A DNA stretch of 64,000 bases from Triticum aestivum (lineage: Eukaryota > Streptophyta > Magnoliopsida > Poales > Poaceae): NCBI RefSeq assembly GCF_018294505.1, contig NC_057797.1, positions 129,272,051 to 129,336,050 of the forward strand, given 5' to 3'. This document shows positions 10,721 through 23,700 of this stretch, piece by piece. Every line of letters begins with the position of its first letter. The first letter of the stretch is position 1. A program made the translations under genes and the position numbers. The notes below the pieces were generated by a model. It made no database searches, had not been told where the DNA came from, and saw only the letters and a program-made list of their open reading frames with translations.

Positions 10721-13700
10721 TGTAACGCCCTCAATGCGGCTATATCTCCCACGTGTCGAGGCACGACTTAGAGGCATAACCCCATTGAAAGCAATGTCGC
10801 AAGTTAGGCAATCATCACAACATCCCATGTAATATAGATAATAAAAGGGGAGATACATAGTAGGCTTACACTCGCCACGTCAATCAAAGTACATAAATAG
10901 CATTACAACAAACAAACACTCATGGCCCGACTACGGCGCCAAAATGAAAGATAACCCAACATGCGACACGGTCCCGATCACCCCAACTGGGCACCACTAC
11001 TGATCATCAGGGAAAGACACGTAGTAACCGTGTGAGTCCTCGTCGAACTCCCACTTGAGCTCAAGCGCGTCATCTGGAACGGAATCATCAGGCCCTACAT
11101 CTGGTTTGGAAGTAATCTGTGAGCCATATGACTCAGCAATCTCGCATCCTCGCAATCAAGACTATTTAAGCTTAAAGGTAAGGCAAGGTAAGTATATGTG
11201 GAGCTGTAGCAAGCGACTAGCATATATGGTGGCTAACCTATTCGCAAAAGAGAGCGAGAAGAGGAGGAAAAGCGCGAACGAGTAACTAGAGAACATCCAG
11301 CGGCAAGCATTACTCCAACACCGTGTTCACTTCCCGGACTCCGCCGAGAAGAGACCATCACGGTAACTCACACTGTTGATTCATTTTAATTAAGTTAAGG
11401 TTCAAGTTATCTACAACTGGACATTAAAAAATTCCCATTTGCCCATAACCACGGGCACGGCTTTCAAAAGTTCAAAACCCTGCAGGGGAGTCCCAACTTA
11501 GCCCATGACAAGCTCTCACGGTCAATGAAGGAATAGTCCTTCTCCCGAGACATTCCGATCAGACTCGGTATCCCGGTTCTACAAGACACTTCGACAAGTT
11601 AAAACAAATCCAGCAACACCGCCCGAATGTGCCGACAAATCCTGATAGGAGCTGCACATATCTCGTTCTCAGGGCACACTCAGATTGTCTTAACTTCCGG
11701 TAGGCCAGCCCAGAGTTGCCCCTGGTGGCTACCGGCGGCTGACGAGTTGGACCAACACTCAGAGGAGCACTGGCCCGGGGGGGTTTAAAATAAGATGACC
11801 CTCGGGCTCCGGAAACCCAAGGGAAAAATAGGCTAGGAGGCAAATGGTAAAACCAAGCTTGGGCATTGCTGGAAAAGCTTTAATCAAGGCGAACTATCAA
11901 GGGGTTCCCATTATCACCCAACCGCGTAAGGAACGCAAAATCCGGGAACATAACACCGATATGATGGAAACTAGGGCGGCAAGAGTGGAACAAAACACTA
12001 GGCGAGAGGCCGATCCTTCCACCCTTTACCAAGTATATAGATGCATTAAGATAACATGGCAATATAATGATATCCCAACAAGTAAATAATGTTCCAACAA
12101 GGAACGGTCTCCAATCTTCACCTACAACTAGCAACACTATAAGAGGGGCTGAGCAAAGCGGTAACATAGCGAATCAACGGTTTGCGAGGACATGGTGGGT
12201 TAGAGGTTCAACATGTAAATTTGGGAGGCATGATAAGCAAGTGGTAGGCATCGTAGCATAGGCATAGCAAAAGAGTGAGCATCTAGCAAAGCAAAGATAG
12301 TAGTGATTTCGAGGATATGATCATCTTGCCTGCAAATTTGTCAGAGTTGACTGGATCCTCGAAAGCAAACTCAACGGGCTCCTCGTTAGCGAACTCGTCT
12401 CCCGGCTCTACCCAAACAAGACAAACAAGCAACAAGGACACAATCAACCACGTGCAAACTCAAACAACATGATGCAAAGATGGTATTCTATGCAGGATGC
12501 AATATGTGATGCATATGCAAGATTTGACAAGGAATGCATGAACCTGGCATCAACTTGGAAATCCATGTGTGCCACTGGAAAGGTGAGGTGAAACCGCTTG
12601 AAAACGATTTAAAGAACGCCGGAATCGGAGTTACGGTTTGGAAATGGCAAGCAATTCAAATATGACCATGTTCTGCAATTTACAGCAAGTAGCCAACTAA
12701 ATGCAACAAGATGAACATGCTACAGCACCCAAACATGACAACAAATTACATGGCAGGGATCTATTCATGATGCTTAACAAAAGACTAGCACTGAGCTACG
12801 GCCAATTCATCCAATAACAGGTTCAAACAAGCATGGCAAAAATGCATTTGGTAAACAGATTTCAGACTTAGTGAAATTAACACTTGTGTGAAATTTCAGA
12901 TCAGGTAGCCCACTTTGGAGCATGAAAACTATATGCTACAGGACCTTAACATGGCAAAGCAAAGCGTGGCATGGAGCTACTCAAGGAGCTTAACAAAAGT
13001 CCCTTCGTGACCTTGAGCCAAAAGGGATCAGAAAATGCATTTGCAAGCATGTGAACATGGCAAAAACATAATCAGTTCTCAGACTTAGTGAAAACTGGAG
13101 CATGCTGAAACAGATATCAGGTAGGCATGTTTACGAGGTCGATGCACTCACTACAGAGCAAGTCATGACAATCTAAGCATACACCCATCAAGAATACACA
13201 AAATACAAGCTAGACATGGCAAGAACAATAACATAGCATGCACGGATCAACTACATCATCCTCGGCAAAATTGCTAACAAGTAAACAATCTGCCCAGATT
13301 CACGAAATAGCAAAAGTAGAGCTCGATTGGCTCAAGCTAGGGTGCTCCATAAATGCACACAATGACATGGATGGATAGAGCACTACAAGATTAACAAAAC
13401 ATCCTTACTAATCATCCTCACAAGAGGCACAGACCACTAGGAAACAACATGAACATATGGCATATTAAGATAACCAGTCCAAGGACTTAGTGGAAATGCT
13501 AAGTCCCTGAAATCAGCATTAACGAATGCTCCACTTTGCAAGCTTGTGCTAGTCACCACACACATCACAAAAGTACATGGTTTGCACCTCTGGATAGATG
13601 GCAAAACATATAACAAAACACATGTAGAGCTCAGGGGCATATCATGCACACAATAATCATGGAAAAAATGACAAATATCTAATTGGAGCAGCAGATCTAC

Positions 13701-14986
13701 CAATTATCTCAAATAGCATTCTTCTAACAGCATTTTGGGCATCAAGATGAACTCAAATGAAAATGATGCAATGACTTGAAATGATGTAATCTCTGAGATG
13801 AACATTTTGATATGCTATATGCCCAAAACGGAGCTACGGATGCGGAGTTACAACATGATGAAAAACACAAAGATTCTAGGGTTTCGGGAGGAAAGTCAAT
13901 CGATCCAGATCCAGACCCAGATCCGAGTGTACTGTAGCAGCGGCGTGGACTTCGAGGTTTGTAGGCCGGAGTTCGTCGGGGGGGCGCCGGAGTCGCGGGA
14001 GAGGGGCGGCCAGGGTACGCCGGCGACGAGGAGGACCCGGGCGGCGGCGGAGCACCGGTGGGTGAGCTCGCCGGCGATGGCGACGACGTGCGGCGACGCT
14101 TAGCGGGCTGACGAGGAGGCGCCGGGCTGCGGCGGGGCGGCGACTACCGGGCGACGAAGGCGAAGGCGGCCGGCGCTGCCCGCGGTGGTGCGGGGCGAGG
14201 CACGGGCCTCGGGCGGCGCGCGATGGAGGTAGGCGCGGGCGGCGGCTCCCTGCGCCGCGGGGGCCCCGAGCGGGCTCGGCAGGCCGTGGCGGTGGGAGAG
14301 TGGCACGGAACAGGTGGCGGCCTCCTACTGGGCGAGGGCGGCGGCGGGGGTGAAATACCGGCCGGCAGCGGACGTGTCCGGCGCGGCGCGGTGGAAGAGG
14401 AGCTAGGTTAGGGGAAGAAGATCCGGGAATTGAAATGGGGGGTTCTTTATATAGGCATAGGAGGAGCTAGGAGAGTCCAAATGAGGTGCGGTTTTTGGCC
14501 ACGCGATCATGATCGAACGCTCTAGATGATGGAGAGGGATTTGGTGGGTTTTGGGCCAACTTGGAGGGGTGTTGGGCTGCAACACACACGAGGCCTTTTC
14601 GGTCCCTCGGTTAACCGTTGGAGCATCAAACAAAGTCCAAATGGTACGAAACTTGACAAGCGGTCTACCGGTAGTAAACCAAGGCCGCTTGACAAGTCTC
14701 GGTCCAATCCGGAAATGTTTAATCCCCACACACGAAAGAAAGGTAGAAATGACCACCGGAGGAGAACAAAGCGCCGGAATGCAAAACGGACAACGGGGAA
14801 AATGCTCGAATGCATGAGATGAACACGTATGCAAATGCAATGCACATGATGACGTGATATGAGATGCATGACAACGACAACAACACACGGAGACAAAAAC
14901 CCAAACCCGAGAAAATAAAATAACTTAAGGCCGGAAACGGCAAGAGTTGGAGTACATATTCGGAAAAACATATCCGGGGTGTTACA
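10721..14986 (-). repeat. Element D 3' LTR
   Basis: 4266 bp. The right third (about 13920-14420) is very GC-rich and, in minus orientation, lies downstream of the TATA box at 14445-14453. Open frames in the LTR are not conserved between the two copies and are not genes. On the minus strand AGTGGTAGAGTG just outside it (14987 onward) is the likely polypurine tract. Confidence 0.93.
14445..14453 (-). promoter_or_regulatory. TATA box in D 3' LTR
   Basis: TATATAAAG on the minus strand, about 0.53 kb into the LTR. Identical in the partner LTR at 24445-24453. Confidence 0.65.
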
Positions 14987-15022
14987 ACACTCTACCACTA
15001 CGAAAGGATCTCGTCCCGAGAT

Positions 15023-16867
15023 CTAGGACTGAAAGAACGCCGGGTACTCAGAACGGAGGTGATCCTCGCGTTCCCAGGTAGCTTCACGGTCGGAATGGTG
15101 TGACCACTTGACTTTGAGGAATTTGATTGACTTTGTTCGAGTCTTGCGTTCAGTCTCTTCAAGAGTAGCCACGGGGTGCTCACGGTAAGAGAGATCTTCT
15201 TGGAGCTCAATGTCCTCTAAGTTGACGGTGCGGTCAGGAGTCTTGAAGCACTTTCGGAGCTGAGAGACATGGAACACATCATGCACATTTGCAAAGTTTG
15301 AAGGAAGCTCGAGTTGATAGGCGAGATCGCCTCTCTTGATGACGATCTTGAAAGGTCCCACGTATCTAGGGGCAAGCTTCCCTTTGATACCGAAGCGACG
15401 AGTACCTTTCATAGGAGAGACGCAGAGGTAAACATGATCTCCAATCTCGAAAGCCAAATCACGGTGCTTACTATCATAGTAGCTCTTCTGGCGGGATTGG
15501 GCTGCTTTGAGGTTATCTCGAATGACTTTGCACATCTCCTCTGCCTCTGTGATTAAGTCATTTCCCAGAAGCTGATGTTCACCGGTTTCAGACCAGTTGA
15601 GAGGGGTACGACACTTCCTGCCATACAGAATTTCAAATGGGGCCTTGCCCGAACTTGCTTGAAAACTGTTGTTGTAGGAGAATTCAGCATAAGGAAGACA
15701 ATCCTCCCACTTCATGCCGAAGGAGATCACACAAGCCCTGAGCATATCTTCAAGAATCTGATTGACACGCTCGACTTGACCGCTAGTTTGAGGATGGAAA
15801 GCTGTGATGAAGCGGATGTTGGTGCCCATGGCCTTCTGAAAAGAATCCCAAAAGTTGGAGGTAAAGATGCTGCCACGGTCTGAAGAGATCACCTGTGGAA
15901 TACCGTGCAAAGAGACAATTCGAGAGGTATAGAGCTCCGCCAATTGAGCTGCAGTGATTGACTCTTTGATAGGCAGAAAATGAGCCACTTTAGTGAGTTT
16001 GTCGATGACCACGAATATGGTATCATTGCCACGCTTGGACTTTGGAAACCCAGTCACGAAGTCCATCTCAATGTGGTCAAACTTCCATTCTGGAATGGCA
16101 AGAGGTTGGAGGAGACCAGCTAGCCTTTGGTGTTCTGCCTTCACTCTTCTGCAGACATCACACTCATTCACGAATTGAGCAATCTCGCACTTCATTCGAG
16201 TCCACCAATAAGCCTGCTTAAGGTCCTGATACATCTTTGTGCTCCCAGGGTGGATGGAGAGGAGAGAATTGTGAGCCTCGTTCATGATCACTTTACGAAG
16301 GTCACCTTTGGGCACAACAATACGATCCTCGAAGAAGAGAGTATCCTTGTCATCAAGGCAGTAGCACTTGTACTTGGGTTGACTCTTGGCAATCTCAACC
16401 TTCACCTTTTTCACCATAGCATCAAGAAGCTGAGCTTGGCGAATCTGGTCTTCCAAGGTAGGAGAGACTTGAAGGTTGGCGAGGAAACCTTGAGGAACAA
16501 CTTGCAGATTAAGTTTGCGGAAAGCTTCACAAAGCTCGGGTTGATAAGGCTTGAGAATCAGACTGTTGCAATAAGCCTTCCTGCTCAATGCGTCAGCAAT
16601 CACATTGGCCTTGCCTGGAGTATACTCGATACTCGGATTATACTCTTGAATCATTTCGACCCATCGAGTCTGCCTGAGGTTGAGATTAGGCTGAGTGAAG
16701 ATGTACTTGAGACTCTTGTGATCAGTGAAAATGTCCACTTTTCTTCCCAATAAGAGATGTCTCCAAGTCAAAAGAGCATGCACAACTGCCGCCAACTCAA
16801 GGTCATGAGTGGGGTAGTTCTTCTCGTCGGGCTTCAACTGGCGAGAGGTATAAGCCACAACTTTCAT
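15023..16867 (-). CDS. Element D pol remnant: RNase H C-terminal part, integrase, chromodomain
   Basis: An uninterrupted frame of 614 codons from the ATG at 16865-16867. Residues 1-100 are the RNase H C-terminal half with TDH (Asp 49) and ADALS (Asp 92); the first catalytic Asp is missing because of the inverted segment. Integrase: His 199 and His 206 with Cys 236 and Cys 239 (zinc domain), catalytic Asp 269, Asp 330 and Glu 366. The C-terminus (about 555-612) has VKWSHHSDREATWERE and LRSEYPAFF, a chromodomain of the Tekay type thought to guide integration through histone marks. The last six bases of the reading-start side (16862-16867) are shared with the inverted LTR segment. The ATG is the junction codon and may not be a real start; natively this is the middle of a polyprotein. 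Confidence 0.88.
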   Translation of the reverse strand: MKVVAYTSRQLKPDEKNYPTHDLELAAVVHALLTWRHLLLGRKVDIFTDHKSLKYIFTQPNLNLRQTRWVEMIQEYNPSIEYTPGKANVIADALSRKAYCNSLILKPYQPELCEAFRKLNLQVVPQGFLANLQVSPTLEDQIRQAQLLDAMVKKVKVEIAKSQPKYKCYCLDDKDTLFFEDRIVVPKGDLRKVIMNEAHNSLLSIHPGSTKMYQDLKQAYWWTRMKCEIAQFVNECDVCRRVKAEHQRLAGLLQPLAIPEWKFDHIEMDFVTGFPKSKRGNDTIFVVIDKLTKVAHFLPIKESITAAQLAELYTSRIVSLHGIPQVISSDRGSIFTSNFWDSFQKAMGTNIRFITAFHPQTSGQVERVNQILEDMLRACVISFGMKWEDCLPYAEFSYNNSFQASSGKAPFEILYGRKCRTPLNWSETGEHQLLGNDLITEAEEMCKVIRDNLKAAQSRQKSYYDSKHRDLAFEIGDHVYLCVSPMKGTRRFGIKGKLAPRYVGPFKIVIKRGDLAYQLELPSNFANVHDVFHVSQLRKCFKTPDRTVNLEDIELQEDLSYREHPVATLEETERKTRTKSIKFLKVKWSHHSDREATWEREDHLRSEYPAFFQS

Positions 16868-19655
16868 CTCATTGCATCATTTTCATTTGAGTTCATCTTG
16901 ATGCCCGAAATGCTGTTAGAAGAATGCTATTTGAGATAATTGTCAGATCTGCTGCTCCAGTTAGATATTTGTCATATTTGCCATGATTATTGTGTGCATG
17001 ATATGCCCCTGAGCTCTACATGTGTTTTGTTATATGTTTTGCCATCTATCCAGAGGTGCAACCCATGTATTTTTGTGATGTGTGTGGTGACTAGCACAAG
17101 CTTGCAAAGTGGAGCATTCGTTAATGCTGATTTCAGGGACTTAGCATTTCCACTAAGTCCTTGGACTGGTTATCTCAATATGCCATATGTTCATGTTGTT
17201 TCCTAGTAATCCGTGCCTCTTGTGAGGATGATCAGTAAGGATGTTTTGTTAATCTTGTAATGCTCTATCCATCCATGTCTTTATGTGCATTTATGGAGCA
17301 CCCTAGATTGAGTCAATCGAGCTCTGCTTTTGCTATTTCGTGAATCTAGGCAGATTGAATACTTGTTAGCAATTTTGCCGAGGATGATGTAGTTGATCTG
17401 TGCATGCTATATTATTGTTCTTGACATGTCTAGCTTGCATTTTGTGTATTCTTGATGGGTGTATGCTTAGATTGTCATGACTTGCTCTGTAGTGAGTGCA
17501 TCGACCTCGTAAACATGCCTACATGATATCTGTTTCAGCATGCTCCAGTTTTCACTAAGTCTGAGAACTGATTATGTTTTTGCCATGTTCACATGCTTGC
17601 AAATGCATTTTCTGATCCCTTTTGGCTCAAGGTCACTAAGGGACTTTTGTTAAGATCCTTGAGTAGCTCCATGCCATGCTTTGCTTTGCCATGTTACGGT
17701 CCTATAGCATATAGTTTTCATGCTCCAAAGTGGGCTACCTGATCTGAAATTCCAGACAAGTGTTAATTTCACTAAGTCTGAAATCTGTTTACCAAATGCA
17801 TTTTTGCCATGCTTGTTTGAACCTGTTATTTGATGAATTGGCCGTAGCTCAGTGTTAGTATTTTGTTAAGCATCATGAATGTATCCATGACATGTAATTT
17901 GTTGTCATTTTTGGGTGCTGTAGCATGTTCGTCTTGTTGCATTTAGTTGGCTACTTGCTGTAAATCGCAGAACGTGGTCATATTTGAATTGCTTGCCATT
18001 TCCAAACCGTAACTCCGATTTCGGCGTTCTTTATATCGTTTTCAAGCGGTTTCACCTCACCTTTCCAGTGGCACACTTGGATTTCCAAGTTGAGGCCAGG
18101 TTCATGTATTCCTTGTCAAGTCTTGCATATGCATCACATATTGCATCCTGCATAGCATACCATCTTTGCATCATGTTGTTTGAGTTTGCACGTGGTTGAT
18201 TGTGTCCTTGTTGCTTGTTTATCTTGTTTGGGTAGAGTCGGGAGACGAGTTTGCTAATGAGGAGCCCGTTGAGTTTGCTTTCGAGGATCCAGTCAACTCT
18301 GACAAATTTGCAGGCAAGATGATCATACCCTCGAAATCACTACTATCTTTGCTTTGCTAGATGCTCGCTCTTTTGCTATGCCTATGCTACGATGCCTACC
18401 ACTTGCTTATCATGCCTCCCAAATTGACATGTTCAACCTCTAACCCACCATGTCCTAGCAAACCGTTGATTGGCTATGTTACCGCTTTGCTCAGCCCCTC
18501 TTATAGCATTGCTAGTTGCAGGTGAAGATTGGAGACCGTTCCTTGTTGGAACATTATTTACTTGTTGGGATATCATTATATTGCCATGTTATCTTAATGC
18601 ATCTATATACTTGGTAAAGGGTGGAAGGCTCGGCCTCTCGCCTAGTGTTTTGTTCCACTCTTGCCGCCCTAGTTTCCGTCATATCGGTGTTATGTTCCAG
18701 GATTTTGCGTTCCTTACGCGGTTGGGTGATAATGGGAACCCCTTGATAGTTCCCTTGATTAAAGCTTTTCTAGCAATGCCCAACCTTGGTTTTACCATTT
18801 GCCTCCTAGCCTCTTTTTCCCTTGGGTTTCCGGAGCCCGAGGGTCATCTTATTTTAACCCCCCCGGGCCAGTGCTCCTTTGAGTGTTGGTCCAACTCGTC
18901 AGCCGCCGGTGGCCACCAGGGGCAACTCTGGGCTGGCCTACCGGAAGTTAAGACAATCTGAGTGTTCCTTGAGAATGAGATATGTGCAGCTCCTATCGGG
19001 ATTTGTCGGCACATTCGGGCGGTGTTGCTGGATTTGTTTTGACTTGTCGAAGTGTCTTGTAGAACCGGGATACCAAGTCTGATCGGAATGTCTTGGGAGA
19101 AGGTCTATTCCTTCGTTGACCGTGAGAGCTTGTCATGGGCTAAGTTGGGACTCCCCTGCAGGGTTTTGAACTTTCGAAAGCCATGCATGCGGTTATGGGC
19201 AGATGGGAATTTGTTAATGTCGGGTTGTAGATAACTTGAACCTTAACTTAATTAAAATGAATCAACAGTGTGAGTTACCGTGATGGTCTCTTCTCGGCGG
19301 AGTCCGGGAAGTGAACACGGTGTTGGAGTAATGCTTGCCGCAGGATGTTCTCTAGTTACTCGTTCGCGCTTTGCCTCCTCTTCTCGCTCTCTTTTGCGAA
19401 CAGGTTAGCCACCATATATGCTAGTCGCTTGCTGCAGCTCCACATATACTTACCTTGCCTTACCTATAAGCTTAAATAGTCTTGATCGCGAGGGTGCGAG
19501 ATTGTTGAGTCCCTGTGGCTCACAGATTACTTCCAAACCAGATGCAGGGCCTGATGATTTCGTTCCAGATGACGCGCTTGAGCTCAAGTGGGAGTTCGAT
19601 GAGGACTCACGCCGTTACTACGTGTCTTTCCCTGATGATCAGTAGTGGTGCCCAG
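16862..19655 (+). repeat. Inverted internal copy of D's own LTR (2794 bp)
   Basis: Reverse complement of LTR positions corresponding to 20996-23789 of the right LTR, which is also 2794 bp. It replaces most of gag, protease, RT and the start of RNase H. Left junction: six shared bases TTTCAT with pol. Right junction: LTR ...GTGCCCAG meets gag CGCTTG at 19655/19656. In one ~290-base stretch I count 12 differences from the left LTR, 11 from the right LTR, and 13 between the two LTRs, so the three copies are about equally distant. Frames in this segment duplicate LTR sequence and are not genes. Confidence 0.93.
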
Positions 19656-19802
19656 CGCTTGATTGCGCTCTTGAAGAATTTGCATGATCAACTGTGTGTT
19701 TGCATTGGTTGCGGCCATCACAGCTTTCCATGCCTCCGGAGGAGGAGGAGGTGGTGGCGGATCTTGATTCTGATTCTGATTGGTGCTCTTAGCGGGAGCC
19801 AT
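19656..19802 (-). pseudogene. Element D gag N-terminal fragment (49 codons)
   Basis: The ATG at 19800-19802 begins MAPAKSTNQNQNQD, followed by eight prolines, then EAWKAVMAATNANTQL and LQERNQA. Low-complexity N-termini followed by this helix are usual for Tekay gag. It is cut by the inverted LTR segment at 19655/19656. The frame reads a short way into LTR sequence before a stop, so no functional Gag is made. Confidence 0.75.
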
Positions 19803-20713
19803 CCTGAAGAGGGTGACAACCGTTAGCACATTGACAGATAAAATGAAGCTGAATCAAACGGGTTGAAATTGCAACATATAGTCTTCACATACGAATATAA
19901 GAACGAATGCATTCCACTTGAAATGGTCACATATCCATAAATTGAGAAGCCACTTAGAATTTAGGTAGAGGAATAAATCAACAAGGTACGGATCAAGAAC
20001 GAATACTCGGTAAGAAATCCCAATCTCAAACCAAATATCCGTGGAAGAAGAACTAGAGCTACAAGAATTCCCACCTATGAAACTCCCGAACCTTTTTGGT
20101 TATGCAATCAGGTGTTGGGGATATAGGGGAAGCATAATATCTCACCCAAATCTAGCAATTCCTACATCCAGCTGTATCCATCCTTCAACACATAACCGAG
20201 AAAAACTTCGGAAACCATCTACCTCAACCTTCGAAAAGCATCCGTTATACAAGTTATGGCGATACTCCCGAACTCCCGCCCCAGTACTGGGTGGCGTCGA
20301 GGTTATCTCACCAACGAACTGCATAAAAGAGATTTTCGATGTCGGCATGCTAAACTCAGGTATTCCAGAACTGCAATGATAAAATTGTGACGACAACACC
20401 TCGGAGCTCAACTCCCTGAGACACTGCCACAACCCCTAAAGACAGGAGGCACCAAGAATAATGTTCTCGTCACAAAACCATCGGAACGATTCCAAGATAC
20501 CCGCGTGAACCTAAGATTTTTTTAGTGAAATTTGAGAAGAGAAGAGTCAGAACTCTACATCAGGACGCCTTACCAGAGTGATGAGGAGACTGGGGAGTAA
20601 AAAGAATTCCTAAACTCTCCGATATATAATTCCTAAATGACTCAAAACATTTTTTCTAGACACAACTCGGCCGCTAAAAACGATCAAGCAATGGGACTCC
20701 TAAGGTCGGGGAA
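19803..20713 (-). other. Element D 5' leader
   Basis: Untranslated sequence between primer site and gag. No long frame or repeat is seen. In a transcript it would form part of the loop between the two complementary LTR arms. Confidence 0.7.
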
Positions 20714-20727
20714 GGCTCTGATTACCA
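20714..20727 (-). other. Primer-binding site of element D (tRNA-iMet-like)
   Basis: Minus-strand TGGTAATCAGAGCC, three bases after the 5' LTR. It is close to the initiator tRNA-Met complement TGGTATCAGAGCC, with one extra A. Confidence 0.7.
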
Positions 20728-20730
20728 ACT

Positions 20731-23700
20731 TGTAACGCCCTCGATGCGGCTATATCTCCCACGTGTCGAGGCACGACTTAGAGGCATAACCACATTGAAG
20801 CAATGTCGCAAGTTAGGCAATCATCACAACATCCCATGTAATATAGATAATAAAAGGGGAGATACATAGTTGGCTTACACTCGCCACGTCAATCAAAGTA
20901 CATAAATAGCATTACAACAAACAAACACTCATGGCCCGACTACGGCGCCAAAATGAAAGATAACCCAACATGCGACACGGTCCCGATCACCCCAACTGGG
21001 CACCACTACTGATCATCAGGGAAAGACACATAGTAACGGCGTGAGTCCTCGTCGAACTCCCACTTGAGCTCAAGCGCGTCATCTAGAATGGAATCATCAG
21101 GCCCTGCATCTGGTTTGGAAGTAATCTGTGAGCCACAGGGACTCAGCAATCTCGCACCCTCGCGATCAAGACTATTTAAGCTTATAGGTAAGGCAAGGTA
21201 AGTATATGTGGAGCTGCAGCAAGCGACTAGCATATATGGTGGCTAACCTGTTCGCAAAAGAGAGCGAGAAGAGGAGGCAAAGCGCGAACGAGTAACTATA
21301 GAACATCCTGCGGCAAGCATTACTCCAACACCGTGTTCACTTCCCGGACTCCGCTGAGAAGAGACCATCACGGTAACTCACACTGTTGATTCATTTTAAT
21401 TAAGTTAAGGTTCAAGTTATCTACAACCGGACATTAACAAATTCCCATCTTCCCATAACCGCGGGCACGGCTTTCGAAAGTTCAAAACCCTGCAGGGGAG
21501 TCCCAACTTAGCCCATGACAAGCTCTCACGGTCAACGAAGGAATAGACCTTCTCCCGAGACATTCCGATCAGACTCGGTATCCCGGTTCTACAAGACACT
21601 TCGACAAGTTAAAACAAATCCAGCAACACCGCCCAAATGTGCCGACAAATCCTGATAGGAGCTGCACATATATCGTTCTCAGGGCACACTCAGATTGTCT
21701 TAACTTCCTGTAGGCCAGCCCAGAGTTGCCCCTGGTGGCCACCGGCAGGTGACGAGTTGGACCAACACTCAGAGGAGCACTGGCCCGGGGGGGTTTAAAA
21801 TAAGATGACCCTCGGGCTTCGGAAACCCAAGGGAAAAAGAGGCTAGGAGGCAAATGGTAAAACCAAGGTTGGGCATTGCTGGAAAAGCTTTAATCAAGGC
21901 GAACTATCAAGGGGTTCCCATTATCACCCAACCGCGTAAGGAACGCAAAATCCGGGAACATAACACCGATATGACGGAAACTAGGGTGGCAAGAGTGGAA
22001 CAAAACACTAGGCGAGAGGCCGAGCCTTCCACCCTTTCCCAAGTATATAGATGCATTAAGATAACATGGCAATATAATGATATCCCAACAAGTAAATAAT
22101 GTTCCAACAAGGAACGGTCTCCAATCTTCACCTTCAACTAGCAACACTATAAGAGGGGCTGAGCAAAGTGGTAACATAGCCAATCAACGGTTTGCTAGGA
22201 CATGGTGGGTTAGAGGTTGAACATGTCAATTTGGGAGGCATGATAAGCAAGTGGTAGGCATCGTAGCATATGCATAGCAAAAGAGCGAGCATCTAGCAAA
22301 GCAAAGATAGTAGTGATTTCGAGGGTATGATCTTCTTGCCTGCAAATTTGTCAGAGTTGACTGGATCCTCGAAAGCAAACTCAACGGGCTCCTCGTTAGC
22401 AAACTCGTCTCCCGGATCTACCCAAACAAGACAAACAAGCAACAAGGACACAATCAACCACGTGCAAACTCAAACAACATGATGCAAAGATGGTATGCTA
22501 TGCAGGATGCAATATGTGATGCATATGCAAGATTTGACAAGGAATACATGAACCTGGCCTCAACTTGGAAATCCAAGTGTGCCACTAGAAAGGTGAGGTG
22601 AAACCGCTTGAAAACGATATAAAGAACGCCGGAATCGGAGTTACGGTTTGGAAATGGCAAGCAATTCAAATATGACCACGTTCTACGATTTACAGCAAGT
22701 AGCCAACTAAATGCAACAAGATGAACATGCTACAGCACCCAAACATGACAACAAATTACATGGCAGGGATCCATTCATGATGCTTAACAAAATACTAGCA
22801 CTGAGCTACGGCCAATTCATCCAATAACAGGTTCAAACAAGCATGGCAAAAATGCATTTGGTAAACAGATTTCAGACAGTGAAATTAACACTTGTCTGGA
22901 ATTTCAGATCAGGTAGCCCACTTTGGAGCATGAAAACTATATGCTACAGGACCTGAACATGGCAAAGAAAACTATGGCATGGAGCTACTCAAGGAGCTTA
23001 ACAAAAGTCCCTTAGTGACCTTGAGCCAAAAGGGATCAGAAAATGCATTTGCAAGCATGTGAACATGGCAAAAACATAATCAGTTCTTAGACTTAGTGAA
23101 AACTGGAGCATGCTAAAACAGATATCAGGTAGGCATGTTTACGAGGTCGATGCACTCACTACAGAGCAAGTCATGACAATCTAAGCATACACCCATCAAG
23201 AATACACAAAATACAAGCTAGACATGGCAAGAACAAAAACATAGCATGCACGGATCAACTACATCATCCTCGGCAAAATTGCTAACAAGTAGACAATCTT
23301 CCCAGATTCACGAAATAGCAATTGTAGAGCTCGATTGACTCAAGCTAGGGTGCTCCATAAATGCACACAAAGATATGGATGGATAGAGCACTACAAGATT
23401 CACAAAACATCCTTACTGATCATCCTCACAAGAGGCACAGATCACTAGGAAACAACATGAACATATGGCATATTGAGATAACCAGTCCAAGGACTTAGTG
23501 GAAATGCTAAGTCCCTGAAATCAGCATTAACGAATGCTCCACTTTGCAAGCTCGTGCTAGTCATCACACACATCACAAAAATACATGGGTTGCACCTCTA
23601 AATAGATGGCAAAACATATAACAAAACACATGTAGAGCTCAGGGGCATATCATGCACACAATAATCATGGAAAAAATGACAAATATCTAATTGGAGCAGC

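Noticed and set aside
18470..18961. A 163-codon plus-strand frame between 18.4 and 19 kb
   Set aside because: It is part of the inverted LTR segment; similar but shorter frames occur at the matching LTR places on the other strand. Not a gene.
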